Shown: piece by piece, positions 23,219 through 32,683 of the stretch
Position numbering within the stretch: the first letter of the stretch is position 1
Layout: the number at the start of each line of letters is the position of its first letter
Assembly: GCF_002135345.1 (NCBI RefSeq)
Contig: NZ_NEGI01000001.1
Coordinates: 124,001 to 188,000 of the forward strand
Length of the DNA: 64,000 nucleotides
Direction: 5' to 3'
Source: Acinetobacter sp. ANC 4648
GTDB lineage: Bacteria; Pseudomonadota; Gammaproteobacteria; Pseudomonadales; Moraxellaceae
Program-made: the position numbers and the translations under genes
Notes under the pieces: generated by a model
Database searches by the model: none
What the model was told of the DNA's origin: nothing
What the model saw: only the letters and a program-made list of their open reading frames with translations

Positions 23219-25201
23219 ATGGATCAGAATACACAACCTCTACTTGAGGTCAACCAGCTCATTCGTGAATTTCCTGCTGGTGAGTCGACCATTCAAATTT
23301 TAAAAAGCATTAATTTAAAAATTTATGCAGGCGAACTGGTGGCTATTGTCGGGCAATCTGGTTCTGGTAAATCCACCTTAATGAATATTTTGGGATGCTT
23401 AGATAAACCCACTTCAGGTAGTTATAAGGTAAATGGTCGGGAAACTGGTCAACTTGAACCCGATGAACTTGCCCAATTGCGCCGTGAATATTTTGGTTTT
23501 ATCTTTCAACGCTATCATTTATTAGGTGATTTAACTGCAGCAGGTAACGTCGAAGTCCCTGCAATTTATGCTGGTGTTGATCGAACGGTGCGCCAACAAC
23601 GCTCACATGAAATATTGGCTGAACTCGGTTTAGCTGAAAAAACCCAAAATCGCCCTAGTCAGCTTTCAGGCGGTCAACAACAGCGTGTCTCGATTGCTCG
23701 TGCCTTAATGAATGGGGGTGATGTAATTCTTGCTGATGAGCCAACAGGTGCATTAGATAAGAATAGTGGTGTAGAAGTGATGCGTATTTTACGCGAACTA
23801 AATGCAAAAGGTCACACCATCATCCTAGTTACCCATGATATGAATGTCGCCAAAAATGCGACTCGTATTATTGAAATCAGTGATGGGAATATTATTGCAG
23901 ATAAGCAAAATATTCCTGAAACCGATCCGATTATCGATATTGGCTTAGACACTGATCACAATACCAAGCAAAAAAAATCCTCAGCATGGCGTGCAGCATT
24001 AGATCGTTTTAGCGAAGCATTTCATATGGCATTGTTAGCCATGAATGCACATCGCATGCGTACTTTTTTGACTATGCTTGGCATTATTATTGGTATCGCT
24101 TCAGTGGTCTCGGTGGTTGCCCTTGGGAAAGGTTCGCAAAAACAAATTCTTGAAAATATTAGCAGTCTTGGTACCAATACCATTACCGTATTTCAAGGCC
24201 GTGGTTTTGGTGATAATTCTAAAACAGCACAAGTTAAAACATTGGTTCCGGCAGATGCTGAAGCACTTGCGGATCAACCTTATGTAGAAAGTGTCAGCCC
24301 CTCAGTCAGCTCGGGTGTCACTGGTCGTTATAAAGATACTGAAGCATCCATTAACGTCAATGGTGTGGGGGAAGACTTTTTCCACGTCAAAGGCTTAACT
24401 TTTGAGTCAGGTCAAGCTTTTGATAAGCAGAGTGTGTTGCAACGCGCTCAAGATGTTGTGATTGATTCCAACACCAAAAATACCTTTTTTGCTGATGGCA
24501 CAGATCCTTTAGGTAAAGTCATTTTATTAGGCAGTGTCCCCAGTCGTATTATTGGTGTGACTGATGCCCAGAAAGGCATGATGAGTAATTCTGATAGCCT
24601 GAACGTATATTTGCCCTACTCGACTGTCATGAGTCGTATGTTAGGCCAAGCCAATGTTCGGAATATTATTGTCCGAGTCAAAGACGAATACCCAAGTTCT
24701 GCCGCTGAAAATGCCATTTTGGCACTGCTTGAACAACGGCATGGTGCACAAGATGTATTTACTCAAAACTCTGACAGCATTCGTGAAACCATTGAACAAA
24801 CCACTGCAACGATGACCCTCTTGGTTTCGGCTATTGCCGTGATTTCTTTGATTGTGGGTGGTATCGGTGTAATGAACATCATGCTGGTTTCTGTGACGGA
24901 ACGAACTCAAGAAATTGGGGTACGAATGGCTGTTGGTGCTCGTCAAAGCGATATCCTGCAACAATTCCTCATTGAAGCGATTTTAGTATGTATCTTCGGT
25001 GGTCTGCTAGGGGTTCTACTTTCTCTGGGAATTGGGCAAATTATTGGTCACTTCGCCAAAGGCACCTTCCAAATGGCTTATTCAAGTACTTCAATCATTG
25101 CTGCATTTGTATGTTCAACCTTAATTGGTGTGGTATTCGGATTCATCCCTGCACGAAATGCAGCACAACTTGACCCTGTCGATGCGTTATCACGAGAATA
25201 A
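23219..25201 (+). CDS. macB: MacB-type ABC transporter (ATPase plus permease)
   Basis: Fused nucleotide-binding/membrane subunit, 660 residues. The ATPase half shows Walker [10 protein letters not shown], signature LSGGQQQR, Walker [10 protein letters not shown] and the H-loop VTHD; the C-terminal half has a first membrane helix ([20 protein letters not shown] near 285), a large periplasmic domain, and three final helices including [21 protein letters not shown], the FtsX-type signature. MacB is a mechanotransmission transporter that drives substrate from the periplasm through the outer-membrane partner encoded next door. Confidence 0.95.
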   Translation: MDQNTQPLLEVNQLIREFPAGESTIQILKSINLKIYAGELVAIVGQSGSGKSTLMNILGCLDKPTSGSYKVNGRETGQLEPDELAQLRREYFGFIFQRYHLLGDLTAAGNVEVPAIYAGVDRTVRQQRSHEILAELGLAEKTQNRPSQLSGGQQQRVSIARALMNGGDVILADEPTGALDKNSGVEVMRILRELNAKGHTIILVTHDMNVAKNATRIIEISDGNIIADKQNIPETDPIIDIGLDTDHNTKQKKSSAWRAALDRFSEAFHMALLAMNAHRMRTFLTMLGIIIGIASVVSVVALGKGSQKQILENISSLGTNTITVFQGRGFGDNSKTAQVKTLVPADAEALADQPYVESVSPSVSSGVTGRYKDTEASINVNGVGEDFFHVKGLTFESGQAFDKQSVLQRAQDVVIDSNTKNTFFADGTDPLGKVILLGSVPSRIIGVTDAQKGMMSNSDSLNVYLPYSTVMSRMLGQANVRNIIVRVKDEYPSSAAENAILALLEQRHGAQDVFTQNSDSIRETIEQTTATMTLLVSAIAVISLIVGGIGVMNIMLVSVTERTQEIGVRMAVGARQSDILQQFLIEAILVCIFGGLLGVLLSLGIGQIIGHFAKGTFQMAYSSTSIIAAFVCSTLIGVVFGFIPARNAAQLDPVDALSRE

Positions 25202-25210
25202 GGAATTTAT

Positions 25211-26614
25211 ATGCGATTATATTTAAGCAAACTTACAAGTGCCTTGATTCTCAGCAGCTCATTGGTCGGTTGTGCCGCTGTGGTCAAAACCCCTTATCAG
25301 ACACCAGCTATCGAAATTCCGACTAATTTTGCCTATCATAAAATCAACAACACACAAATTCAGGCCGATCTCTATGCCGATCAATGGTGGACATTGTTTG
25401 ATGATACACAGCTAAATCAATTGGTAAATCAAGTTATCGCTAGTAATACAGATTTAGCTGTTGCTGGAATTAACTTACAGCAGGCTCGTTTAAGAGCTGG
25501 TCTCTCACAAGACAAACAAGGCATTCGAGTCAACTCTGGTGTTTCAGCTGGACATAATTTTGACGTACACTCAGGTAATGACTCATCTAAAGGAGTCTCT
25601 CTCAATGCGGGTGTTAGTTATGAAGTCGATTTATTTGGTAAATTGGCTCGACAAACTGAAGCTAACCGCTGGGAAGCCTTAGCGACTGAGCAGGATTTAC
25701 AAGCCACGGGGCAAAGCCTGATCGCAACAACGGCCAATCTGTATTGGCAATTGGGGTATTTAAATGAACGCTATAGTACAGCTCAGCAAAGTTTAGCGAC
25801 CACACAAAAACTGTATGAATTGGTACGCACTCAATATCGCGCAGGAGCAGTTTCAGGTTTAGATTTAACGCAGGCGGAACAATCTGTACAAAGTCAAAAA
25901 GCCAGTTTAAGTCAAATTGATCAACAACGTGTCGAAGCACGTACTGCTTTGGCCGTGTTATTACAACTTCCTGTACAGCAATTGAGTATTCAAGAACCAC
26001 AAGCTCTTCCTCGTATTCGCCTACCAAATATTGCAGCAGGTTTACCCGCAGATTTACTCTCTCGTCGTCCTGATTTACGTGCTGCGGAGTTACGATTACG
26101 TGAATCTCTGGCCAATAAAGATGCTACCAAAGCCAGCTATTACCCTTCAATTAACTTAACTGGTAATTTAGGTTCCAGTAGTAATTCTTTAACTCAATTG
26201 TTACAAAATCCAGTCCTTTCTTTAGGCGCAAGTTTAAGTCTGCCATTTCTGCAGTATAATGATATGAAAAAAGACATTAAGATTAGTGATTTAGATTATG
26301 AAAAAAGCATTATTCAATATCGTCAAACGCTCTATCAAGCTTTTGCAGATACAGAAAATGCACTTTCAAACAGAACTGAATTAGATAAACAAGTGGCTTT
26401 GCAACAACGCAATTTAGAGCTTGCCGAAAAGACGGAGCAACTCACTCAGGTTCGTTATAAAAATGGAGCCATTGCCTTAAAAAATCTCTTAGATGCGCAA
26501 GAGACCACTCGGAATGCACGTTTAAGCTTAGTACAAACCAAGCAAAGCCAATACAATGCCTATGTCACATTAATGCAAGCCTTAGGCGGTAGCCCAATCA
26601 AGCAACTACCATAA
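25211..26614 (+). CDS. NodT-family outer-membrane efflux lipoprotein
   Basis: Outer-membrane channel of the tripartite pump, 467 residues. It has a lipoprotein signal with LVGC (Cys21) and two OEP repeats: the first around SLNAGVSYEVDLFGKLARQTEA, the second around LPADLLSRRPDLRAAELRLRES and the closing LDAQETTRNARLSLVQTKQ. This is the NodT/CmeC/OprM layout rather than the unlipidated TolC one. It starts 9 bases after macB and ends the operon; a bidirectional terminator follows. Confidence 0.93.
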   Translation: MRLYLSKLTSALILSSSLVGCAAVVKTPYQTPAIEIPTNFAYHKINNTQIQADLYADQWWTLFDDTQLNQLVNQVIASNTDLAVAGINLQQARLRAGLSQDKQGIRVNSGVSAGHNFDVHSGNDSSKGVSLNAGVSYEVDLFGKLARQTEANRWEALATEQDLQATGQSLIATTANLYWQLGYLNERYSTAQQSLATTQKLYELVRTQYRAGAVSGLDLTQAEQSVQSQKASLSQIDQQRVEARTALAVLLQLPVQQLSIQEPQALPRIRLPNIAAGLPADLLSRRPDLRAAELRLRESLANKDATKASYYPSINLTGNLGSSSNSLTQLLQNPVLSLGASLSLPFLQYNDMKKDIKISDLDYEKSIIQYRQTLYQAFADTENALSNRTELDKQVALQQRNLELAEKTEQLTQVRYKNGAIALKNLLDAQETTRNARLSLVQTKQSQYNAYVTLMQALGGSPIKQLP

Positions 26615-26656
26615 AGCTTGGATTAATTTAAGCGAAAATTTTTAAATTTATTCCAT

Positions 26657-26688
26657 AAAAAAAGAGCCAATTAAAAGGCTCTTTTTTT
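26657..26688. terminator. Bidirectional terminator between the efflux operon and the RRM gene
   Basis: Stem AAAAAAAGAGCC / GGCTCTTTTTTT with an 8-base loop, between convergent genes; A- and T-tracts on either side let it serve both strands. Confidence 0.88.
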
Positions 26689-26692
26689 ATAT

Positions 26693-26947
26693 TTATTTTG
26701 CTTCGGGTTTATCTTCTACAGCTTTGACACGAATACCATGCCCATGCAGACGCAATGTATTTAAGCCTTTAATCGCTTTCACTGCTTCACGGCCATTTGG
26801 CATGTCTACAAATGCAAACCCTTTCGATTTACCTGTTGCAGCATCTAAAATTACGGTACATGACTTCACTGTACCGTATGCTTTGAACAATTCGAGTAAC
26901 TCTGCTTCAGTGACTGTACGCTCTAAACTGCGAACTAAAATTTTCAT
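26693..26947 (-). CDS. Small RNA-recognition-motif (RRM) protein
   Basis: Single RRM of 84 residues. RNP2 is KILVRSL at the very start, RNP1 is KGFAFVDM near residue 45, and the canonical beta-alpha-beta layout fills the whole chain, ending in a short charged tail. Bacterial RRM proteins of this size bind single-stranded RNA and are often cold- or growth-related; the target is unknown. It converges on the efflux operon and shares its terminator. Confidence 0.88.
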   Translation of the reverse strand: MKILVRSLERTVTEAELLELFKAYGTVKSCTVILDAATGKSKGFAFVDMPNGREAVKAIKGLNTLRLHGHGIRVKAVEDKPEAK

Positions 26948-27037
26948 CTTACAACCTTAAAATATAAAATAGACAATAAACATCAAAAAGCACTCGCCTA
27001 CTCTACTTTTTGAATGAAAACACAAGATAGCTCTAGT

Positions 27038-29029
27038 TTAATCGAGATCGATACCAAAATCTAAATTAATCGACTGACGCTCAATTAAAGCGCTTTTTAC
27101 CGTCTGTTGACGTGGTTTGTAATGGGTTTCAGAGGTACATAAATTGCGAGTCAGACCATTCAGGAAATAGCTTTCTATGCTTCGCCCTTGATCGTCAACT
27201 TGATCTTTGGCCCACAAATTTAAATTTTGTTTGGTCAGGATTAATTCATTCTTCGCACGAGTTAAAGCGACATACAACACCCGACGCTCTTCTTCGACTT
27301 CATCAAAATTACCTTGTGCACGTGCATGTGGATACTGCCCAGCTGAAACATTAGCCACATAACAAACTTTTTGCTCAGTGCCTTTGGCCGAGTGAATCGT
27401 GATGAGCGTAACTACATCATCTTGAGCTTGACGCTCAATTTCACTAATTGAGACAGGATCAAGCACATATTCTTCTAAAAACTCACCGAGTTGTTGATGC
27501 TTGGCCGCCAACTGTTTGACTAAATCAAAATCACCGACCCGTTTTGACCATTCTTTTTTGGCATAATTTTCTTCAAGCTGCGTCAATAATGCTTCAACAC
27601 CCAATTTCACACAAGCTGCCACTTCATGTTTGAGTACACTCATTTGCTTCATGATTAACAGTGTATTTTCAGGAATTCGACCAAATTTTTCCAGTTTTTC
27701 AAGCATCCGATCTAGATCAGGTTCACCCAATAATTGATGTGATAATTTACTGGCACTGACATCACCCACACCATTCCAGAGCGTTAAAAAACGCATCCAA
27801 GCAATATCATCCAATGGATTGGCAATAACACGGAGCAAACTAAGTAAATCTTTCACATGCGCCGTTTCAAGGAGTTTCATACCGCCAATAAAACGATATG
27901 GCACATTGGCTTGAATAAAGGCGGCTTCAATATGTCGTGCCGCAAAACTGGAACGCACCAACACCATGTGTTCATGCCATGCCGCCCCTTGCAGAAAATG
28001 ACGCTCTTTAATATCAATGGCAATCCATTTGGCTTCATCAAATTCATTCGGAAAAATATGCAAGCGTGGTTTGATGCCCTCACCACGATACGCTTCTAAA
28101 TGTTTGTCGTATTTAATATCACTTTGGTCAAGCAACCAATTGGATAAATCTAAAATTTCTTGGGTAGAACGATAGTTTTTTTCTAATTTAAAAATCTGTG
28201 CCTCAGGAACACGCTCTTTAAAATGATGAATATTTTCAAAATCTGCACCACGGAAACCATAAATTGATTGCGCATCATCGCCTACACAGAATAAATGCGT
28301 TTTATCTTTTAAGGGGTCTAACAGCGCCCATTGTAAGGGGTTGGTATCCTGCATTTCATCCACCAGCATATGCTGACACAGCGATGCGACATAATCGACC
28401 AACCCTTCAGATTGTGCCAAAGCAGAAGCAACGACGGCCAGAATATCATCATAATCTAAGAAGCAACGGGCTTGTTTACGTGCCTCGTACTCTTTCATAA
28501 TTTCTGCGATTTGATCTTTATGATCCAAAAATTCTGGTAGTTGTTTTTCTAAAGCCAGACTCAATTTTTGACGCGTATTACGTGCAAAAGAATAAAGATC
28601 ACAGAGTTCTTTCGGCTTGGGTAAAGCATTTGGATTGTTCTTATCATCTTTACCGCGAATTAAGCGGAACATCATCAATTGATCATCACGATCAATAATC
28701 GAGAATTGTTCTAGACCAAATGCTTTCGGCACACGGCGTAGTAAGTACATACAAAAAGTATGAAAAGTTGAAGCACGTAAACCTTTAGCTTGATCACCTA
28801 AAGCCAATTCCACACGTGCTACAATTTCACTGGCTGAACGGCGGGTAAAAGTCAGAATTTGAATTTGGTTGGCTGGCACACCTTGATCAATCAGATAGGC
28901 GGCACGGGCAACGATGGTTTTGGTCTTGCCACAGCCTGCACCTGCAAGGACCAAACTATGTTTGGTTTGTGTGGTTGCCGCTTGCTTTTGTTGAGGGTTT
29001 AATTCATCAATTAGGCTGGCTAAACTCAT
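27038..29029 (-). CDS. UvrD/Rep-family ATP-dependent DNA helicase
   Basis: Superfamily 1A 3'-5' helicase, 663 residues. Motifs in order: Q-motif LNPQQKQAA, Walker A AGAGCGKTKT, motif Ia TFTRRSASEI, Walker B VDEMQDTN, motif III GDDAQSIYGFRGAD, motif IV KLEKNYRS, motif V ITIHSAKGTE and motif VI RRVLYVALTRAK. It lacks the C-terminal extension of UvrD and is close to Rep in size. It could act in replication restart or repair; the exact role is not readable. It stands alone on the minus strand. Confidence 0.93.
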   Translation of the reverse strand: MSLASLIDELNPQQKQAATTQTKHSLVLAGAGCGKTKTIVARAAYLIDQGVPANQIQILTFTRRSASEIVARVELALGDQAKGLRASTFHTFCMYLLRRVPKAFGLEQFSIIDRDDQLMMFRLIRGKDDKNNPNALPKPKELCDLYSFARNTRQKLSLALEKQLPEFLDHKDQIAEIMKEYEARKQARCFLDYDDILAVVASALAQSEGLVDYVASLCQHMLVDEMQDTNPLQWALLDPLKDKTHLFCVGDDAQSIYGFRGADFENIHHFKERVPEAQIFKLEKNYRSTQEILDLSNWLLDQSDIKYDKHLEAYRGEGIKPRLHIFPNEFDEAKWIAIDIKERHFLQGAAWHEHMVLVRSSFAARHIEAAFIQANVPYRFIGGMKLLETAHVKDLLSLLRVIANPLDDIAWMRFLTLWNGVGDVSASKLSHQLLGEPDLDRMLEKLEKFGRIPENTLLIMKQMSVLKHEVAACVKLGVEALLTQLEENYAKKEWSKRVGDFDLVKQLAAKHQQLGEFLEEYVLDPVSISEIERQAQDDVVTLITIHSAKGTEQKVCYVANVSAGQYPHARAQGNFDEVEEERRVLYVALTRAKNELILTKQNLNLWAKDQVDDQGRSIESYFLNGLTRNLCTSETHYKPRQQTVKSALIERQSINLDFGIDLD

Positions 29030-29314
29030 AATCTCTCATCGGTTTGTGAATGAGGCGTAGTTTAGCAAAACTCTCTCATCAAAACTGAATTTCTCAATAA
29101 CTAGATTTAATCTCCCTAATAATAGCCTTACAATCACAATGATCTGAAACATCAAGATGATATAGATACTACCGTTAAACAGAGGTTACAAAAATGTGAC
29201 TTTTGCCCAAAAAATAGTTTTTATTCCTTATCATTCAAATGAAATCAATTAGATAAAAAACAACATTCAAATACAGTTAAAGTTAAATAGTGAAGGGAGT
29301 AACGTATTCTGACT

Positions 29315-30451
29315 CTAAAAATATAAAAGCCGTGCAATATTTTCACAGGTTCTTTCTAGATTTTTCTCACCATTTTTTAATGCTGTCTGCAAATCACATG
29401 CACCATCGACAATACCAAAAATTGCAGTAAAACCTTCCTCATACAACTCATCGATACCTTCACCAATATAACCTGCACAGCAAATCATTGGTTTCTTTAA
29501 TCGCTGTGCAACTTGTGCAACACCAAACGGGGTTTTGCCAAACTTAGTCTGAAAATCAATTCCTCCTTCACCTGTAAAAACATAATCTGCTTGGGCAATT
29601 TTTTCAGTCAGTTTCGATTCTTCAATGATAATTTCAACCCCTGAACGAGTTTTTGCACCGGCAAAAACCATTAAACCAAAGCCTAAACCGCCAGCAGCGC
29701 CAGCACCTGCGATATTTTTCAGATCAACATTTAATTGCTGTTGGACTAAATCCGCAAAATGACAAAGGTTGTGATCCAATTGCAGAACCATGTCAGTGGT
29801 TGCGCCTTTTTGTGGCCCAAAAACATGAGATGCACCATTTATTCCACACAAAGGATTATTCACGTCACTCGCAATAATGATTTCTGTTTGTTTTAAACGG
29901 GCATCCAATCCTGAAAGATCCATCCTTTGAATCTGATTGAGTTGCCCACCACCTACAGCAACCTCACAACCATTCACATCATAAAACTTTGCACCTAAAG
30001 CCTGTGCCATACCTGCACCTGCATCATTAGTAACACTGCCCCCCAAGCCAATAATGATTTTATTTACACCTAAATCTAAGGCATGTTTAATCATTTCACC
30101 CGTACCTAAGGTTGAGGTGAATAATGGATTACGCTGTGTTTGGTCTATAAAATGAATTCCGTTGGCCATCGCCATTTCAATCACAGCCGTTTTTCCATCA
30201 TCAATCAAAGCTAAATAAGCTTGAACTTTTTGTGATGCAAGCGGCCCTGTTACTTTAATGGTAATTTTTTGGCCTTGCCTTGCTATAAGTAGAGCATCGA
30301 CTGTACCTTCACCACCATCTGCCATAGGTACATGAATAAACTGAGCATCCTTAAATACTTTTTCAATACCACGTTGCATTGCACGACAAGCCTGTTCAGC
30401 GCTCATACTTTCTTTAAAGGAATCTGGTGCAAGGACAAAAATTTTAGACAT
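29315..30451 (-). CDS. Glycerate kinase (GarK/GlxK family)
   Basis: Phosphorylates D-glycerate to 2- or 3-phosphoglycerate with ATP, 378 residues. The family signatures are clear: LAPDSFKESMSAEQACRAM at the N-terminus, PMADGGEGTVDALL, GLGGSVTNDAGAGMAQALGA and GEGGIDFQTKFGKTPFGVA. No tartronate-semialdehyde reductase or permease gene is next to it, so its pathway link (glyoxylate or sugar-acid use) is inferred from family only. The gene stands alone. Confidence 0.94.
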   Translation of the reverse strand: MSKIFVLAPDSFKESMSAEQACRAMQRGIEKVFKDAQFIHVPMADGGEGTVDALLIARQGQKITIKVTGPLASQKVQAYLALIDDGKTAVIEMAMANGIHFIDQTQRNPLFTSTLGTGEMIKHALDLGVNKIIIGLGGSVTNDAGAGMAQALGAKFYDVNGCEVAVGGGQLNQIQRMDLSGLDARLKQTEIIIASDVNNPLCGINGASHVFGPQKGATTDMVLQLDHNLCHFADLVQQQLNVDLKNIAGAGAAGGLGFGLMVFAGAKTRSGVEIIIEESKLTEKIAQADYVFTGEGGIDFQTKFGKTPFGVAQVAQRLKKPMICCAGYIGEGIDELYEEGFTAIFGIVDGACDLQTALKNGEKNLERTCENIARLLYF

Positions 30452-30558
30452 AAGACTTTAGACTTCTTCCATGAAAGGATGGAAACAGAAAGTGAATAAT
30501 ACTTAATAAAAAGGAGCGCAATCAATGCACTCCTAAGCTCTATCACGCTATCCAATAA

Positions 30559-31128
30559 TTACGAGTCTGCTGAGCTAGGTGGAATTTTTTTGATTGCAGC
30601 AGCGAAAGTAAGATAATTCACACCTTGAAATAAGATATCAATCGCTAAAAATAAACCCAACACCCAAAACGGTGAATCAGGTGAGGCCAAAATAATCGCA
30701 CCTGTTGCTAAAGTTAATACCCCAGAAAATAAAGTCCAGCCCCAACCAGAGATCGGTCGTAACATAAAAGCATTAATAATCCGAATAAATCCAGCGATGA
30801 GTAAGGCTATAGCCAATAAACTGGTTAAAACGATTGCAGTTTTAATCGGTGAGGTAAAGGCATAATAACCAGCGATCCAATATAAAACCCCAAACAGAGC
30901 CCAAAACCAACGATATCCACCATCAAAAATTTTAAATGCCGCTATTAAATGCAGTACCCCACCAATCATCATCAGTACACCAAATAGTGCCACTGCGGTA
31001 AGTGTAGCGACCCCAAGTGAAGCCAATAAAATAATGCCAAAAACCACCAATATTATGCCAATTAACAAATACCATTTCCGGTTTTCATGTAATTGATGAC
31101 GGACTAAATCATTTCCCACAGTTCGCAT
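30559..31128 (-). CDS. HdeD-like (DUF308) membrane protein
   Basis: Integral-membrane protein of 189 residues with six predicted hydrophobic helices arranged as repeated pairs (LIGIILVVFGIILLASLGVA; AVALFGVLMMIGGVLHLIAA; WFWALFGVLYWIAGYYAF and so on). This is the HdeD acid-resistance family architecture; E. coli HdeD supports acid resistance at high cell density. No acid-stress operon is next to it here, so function is only a family inference. Confidence 0.85.
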   Translation of the reverse strand: MRTVGNDLVRHQLHENRKWYLLIGIILVVFGIILLASLGVATLTAVALFGVLMMIGGVLHLIAAFKIFDGGYRWFWALFGVLYWIAGYYAFTSPIKTAIVLTSLLAIALLIAGFIRIINAFMLRPISGWGWTLFSGVLTLATGAIILASPDSPFWVLGLFLAIDILFQGVNYLTFAAAIKKIPPSSADS

Positions 31129-31214
31129 ATTCTTCTCTTCTATTGTTATTTAAGATAATTTTATTGTTAATCGAATAAAAGCATTTGTCTGTATAAAAAC
31201 TGCATCAAAATCTA

Positions 31215-31240
31215 TGTGGATAAGTATCGGCTTATCCACA
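31215..31240. repeat. Inverted pair of perfect DnaA-box sequences (hairpin)
   Basis: TTATCCACA occurs on the plus strand at 31232-31240 and on the minus strand at 31215-31223; with one extra base each they form a 10-bp perfect stem and 6-base loop. Located 14 bases downstream of the metzincin-like gene stop. It could be a DnaA-binding site or simply a hairpin ending that transcript; the T-run after it is poor. Confidence 0.5.
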
Positions 31241-31253
31241 CCAATAAATCTGC

Positions 31254-32012
31254 TTATTTAACCCAGCCTATTTCCTGAGCAGTACTTCGACTAATCATAG
31301 TATCGCTTAGACTTTCTGGAGTTACGCTCTTTGAGGCACTTAATGGAAGATATCCACCCATAATTTCAGCACGTTGCTGAGGATAAAGTGGATTTTGTTC
31401 AGGATCTGCATAACCTAAAGGATAAATAGGTTGCCCCGTTTGAAAATCATATTTATCTTTTGCACCAAAAGTATGTAGCAACTCATGTACTAAAACGACA
31501 TTATTTGAACCATTTTGTTTCCGAGATGCAAATAAATTGACAGTCCCAATTCTCCCCCGCTCTAAAGCCACAGAATGTTTAAGCCGTTTACTCTGCTGAG
31601 GATCATAGTAATTCAAATATAAAGTAACACTCGGAGATCCATCCCCACTTGCGTGCTGCTGCCAAGCATAGTAACGAAATTTTAAACTCCACCAAATATT
31701 ATTAAGAACTGTGCTTTTTTCAGGCACTTTAGGTGGGATTTTTTTTAATTCTCGACCCAATTGAAAATAAAATTGAACGGGTTGGGCACGAAACTCTTTA
31801 GAGTGGACACTTAGGTAATGCTGTATGTCAGCTAAATCATCGATGGAAATTTGTTGAATATAGTGTTCAGTAGCTGACTGATGATCTGCATTAATTGGAT
31901 GTAATAAAACCGTTATAGGTTTATTCCAATCCTGATTCATATCTCGCCATGCATTGACAGAAACAATCACCAAAATCAGTAATAAACACACAACTCGAAT
32001 ATTTTTCCACAT
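31254..32012 (-). CDS. Membrane-anchored metzincin-like zinc metallopeptidase
   Basis: Uncharacterised protein of 252 residues. A single N-terminal membrane segment (about residues 5-22, VVCLLLILVIVSV) would place the rest in the periplasm. The catalytic-type motif HELLHTFGAKD (His176, Glu177, His180, Gly183, Asp186) fits HExxHxxGxxD, with Asp as third ligand as in snapalysin-type metzincins, and a methionine in AEIMGG about 30 residues later could be the Met-turn. A GTG at 32048 would add 12 residues; the ATG at 32012 has GGGGGG about 8 bases upstream. Substrate unknown. Confidence 0.7.
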   Translation of the reverse strand: MWKNIRVVCLLLILVIVSVNAWRDMNQDWNKPITVLLHPINADHQSATEHYIQQISIDDLADIQHYLSVHSKEFRAQPVQFYFQLGRELKKIPPKVPEKSTVLNNIWWSLKFRYYAWQQHASGDGSPSVTLYLNYYDPQQSKRLKHSVALERGRIGTVNLFASRKQNGSNNVVLVHELLHTFGAKDKYDFQTGQPIYPLGYADPEQNPLYPQQRAEIMGGYLPLSASKSVTPESLSDTMISRSTAQEIGWVK

Positions 32013-32131
32013 CAAGATTACCCCCCAATTTGCATCTAATGCATTCACTTATTTAATTATCAACCACATACTTTTTATCTTTAGATAAGGTTGATGCTCA
32101 TCAAATCCAAATTAAAGACCAATAAGCAAAC

Positions 32132-32593
32132 TTATAAAAGTCGATGTATATTTATTTTTAATAATTCAACAGGCGGTCTTTTGACAAAATTATTCCAAAC
32201 ATATTCATAAAATTTTTTCTGCCCAGCGAAAACAACCTTTTCCAAAGCCTCATCTAAACTACACCAAATATATTCTGAATGTTCTTCATTGAGTGTTATT
32301 TTTTGATTGTCATCACAATACACAACAAATGCTGGAATCAACTCAATCACATTCAGCGTTGCTTCATAAAATTGCTCCAAATAATCTGCACTGTATAATT
32401 GCTGAACATCAATGACTGTTTCTTCATGAAATTCTCTGATAATAGCTTGCCATGCCGTTTCACCTGCTTCGACCTTTCCTGCGACATGACACCAAAAGCC
32501 CCCCTTATTCCTTTTCATTAGCAATATTTTTATTTCACCATTTATTTTAGATAACGCTACGCCTGAAACCACTACTGAGCGAATGGGAATCAT
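32132..32593 (-). CDS. Nudix hydrolase
   Basis: Hydrolase of nucleoside-diphosphate-linked substrates, 153 residues. The Nudix box reads GKVEAGETAWQAIIREFHEE: G, E, the R-E and E-E residues are all in place, but the glycine that usually follows (EExGU) is valine here. Start at ATG 32593 with AAAGGATT upstream; a TTG at 32611 would add six residues. The sequence resembles dihydroneopterin-triphosphate or ADP-ribose type members only loosely, so the substrate is not assigned. Confidence 0.85.
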   Translation of the reverse strand: MIPIRSVVVSGVALSKINGEIKILLMKRNKGGFWCHVAGKVEAGETAWQAIIREFHEETVIDVQQLYSADYLEQFYEATLNVIELIPAFVVYCDDNQKITLNEEHSEYIWCSLDEALEKVVFAGQKKFYEYVWNNFVKRPPVELLKINIHRLL

Positions 32594-32640
32594 ATTTAAT
32601 CCTTTAAACAAATATTGTCTGAATCTTTAAAATTAGAAAT

Positions 32641-32668
32641 AAAAAATGCTAACCGAAGTTAGCATTTT
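32641..32668 (-). terminator. Terminator of topA
   Basis: Perfect 11-bp stem AAAATGCTAAC / GTTAGCATTTT with a CGAA tetraloop, followed on the minus strand by a T-run, 16 bases past the topA stop. Confidence 0.85.
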
Positions 32669-32683
32669 GAAATTAACGAATCA

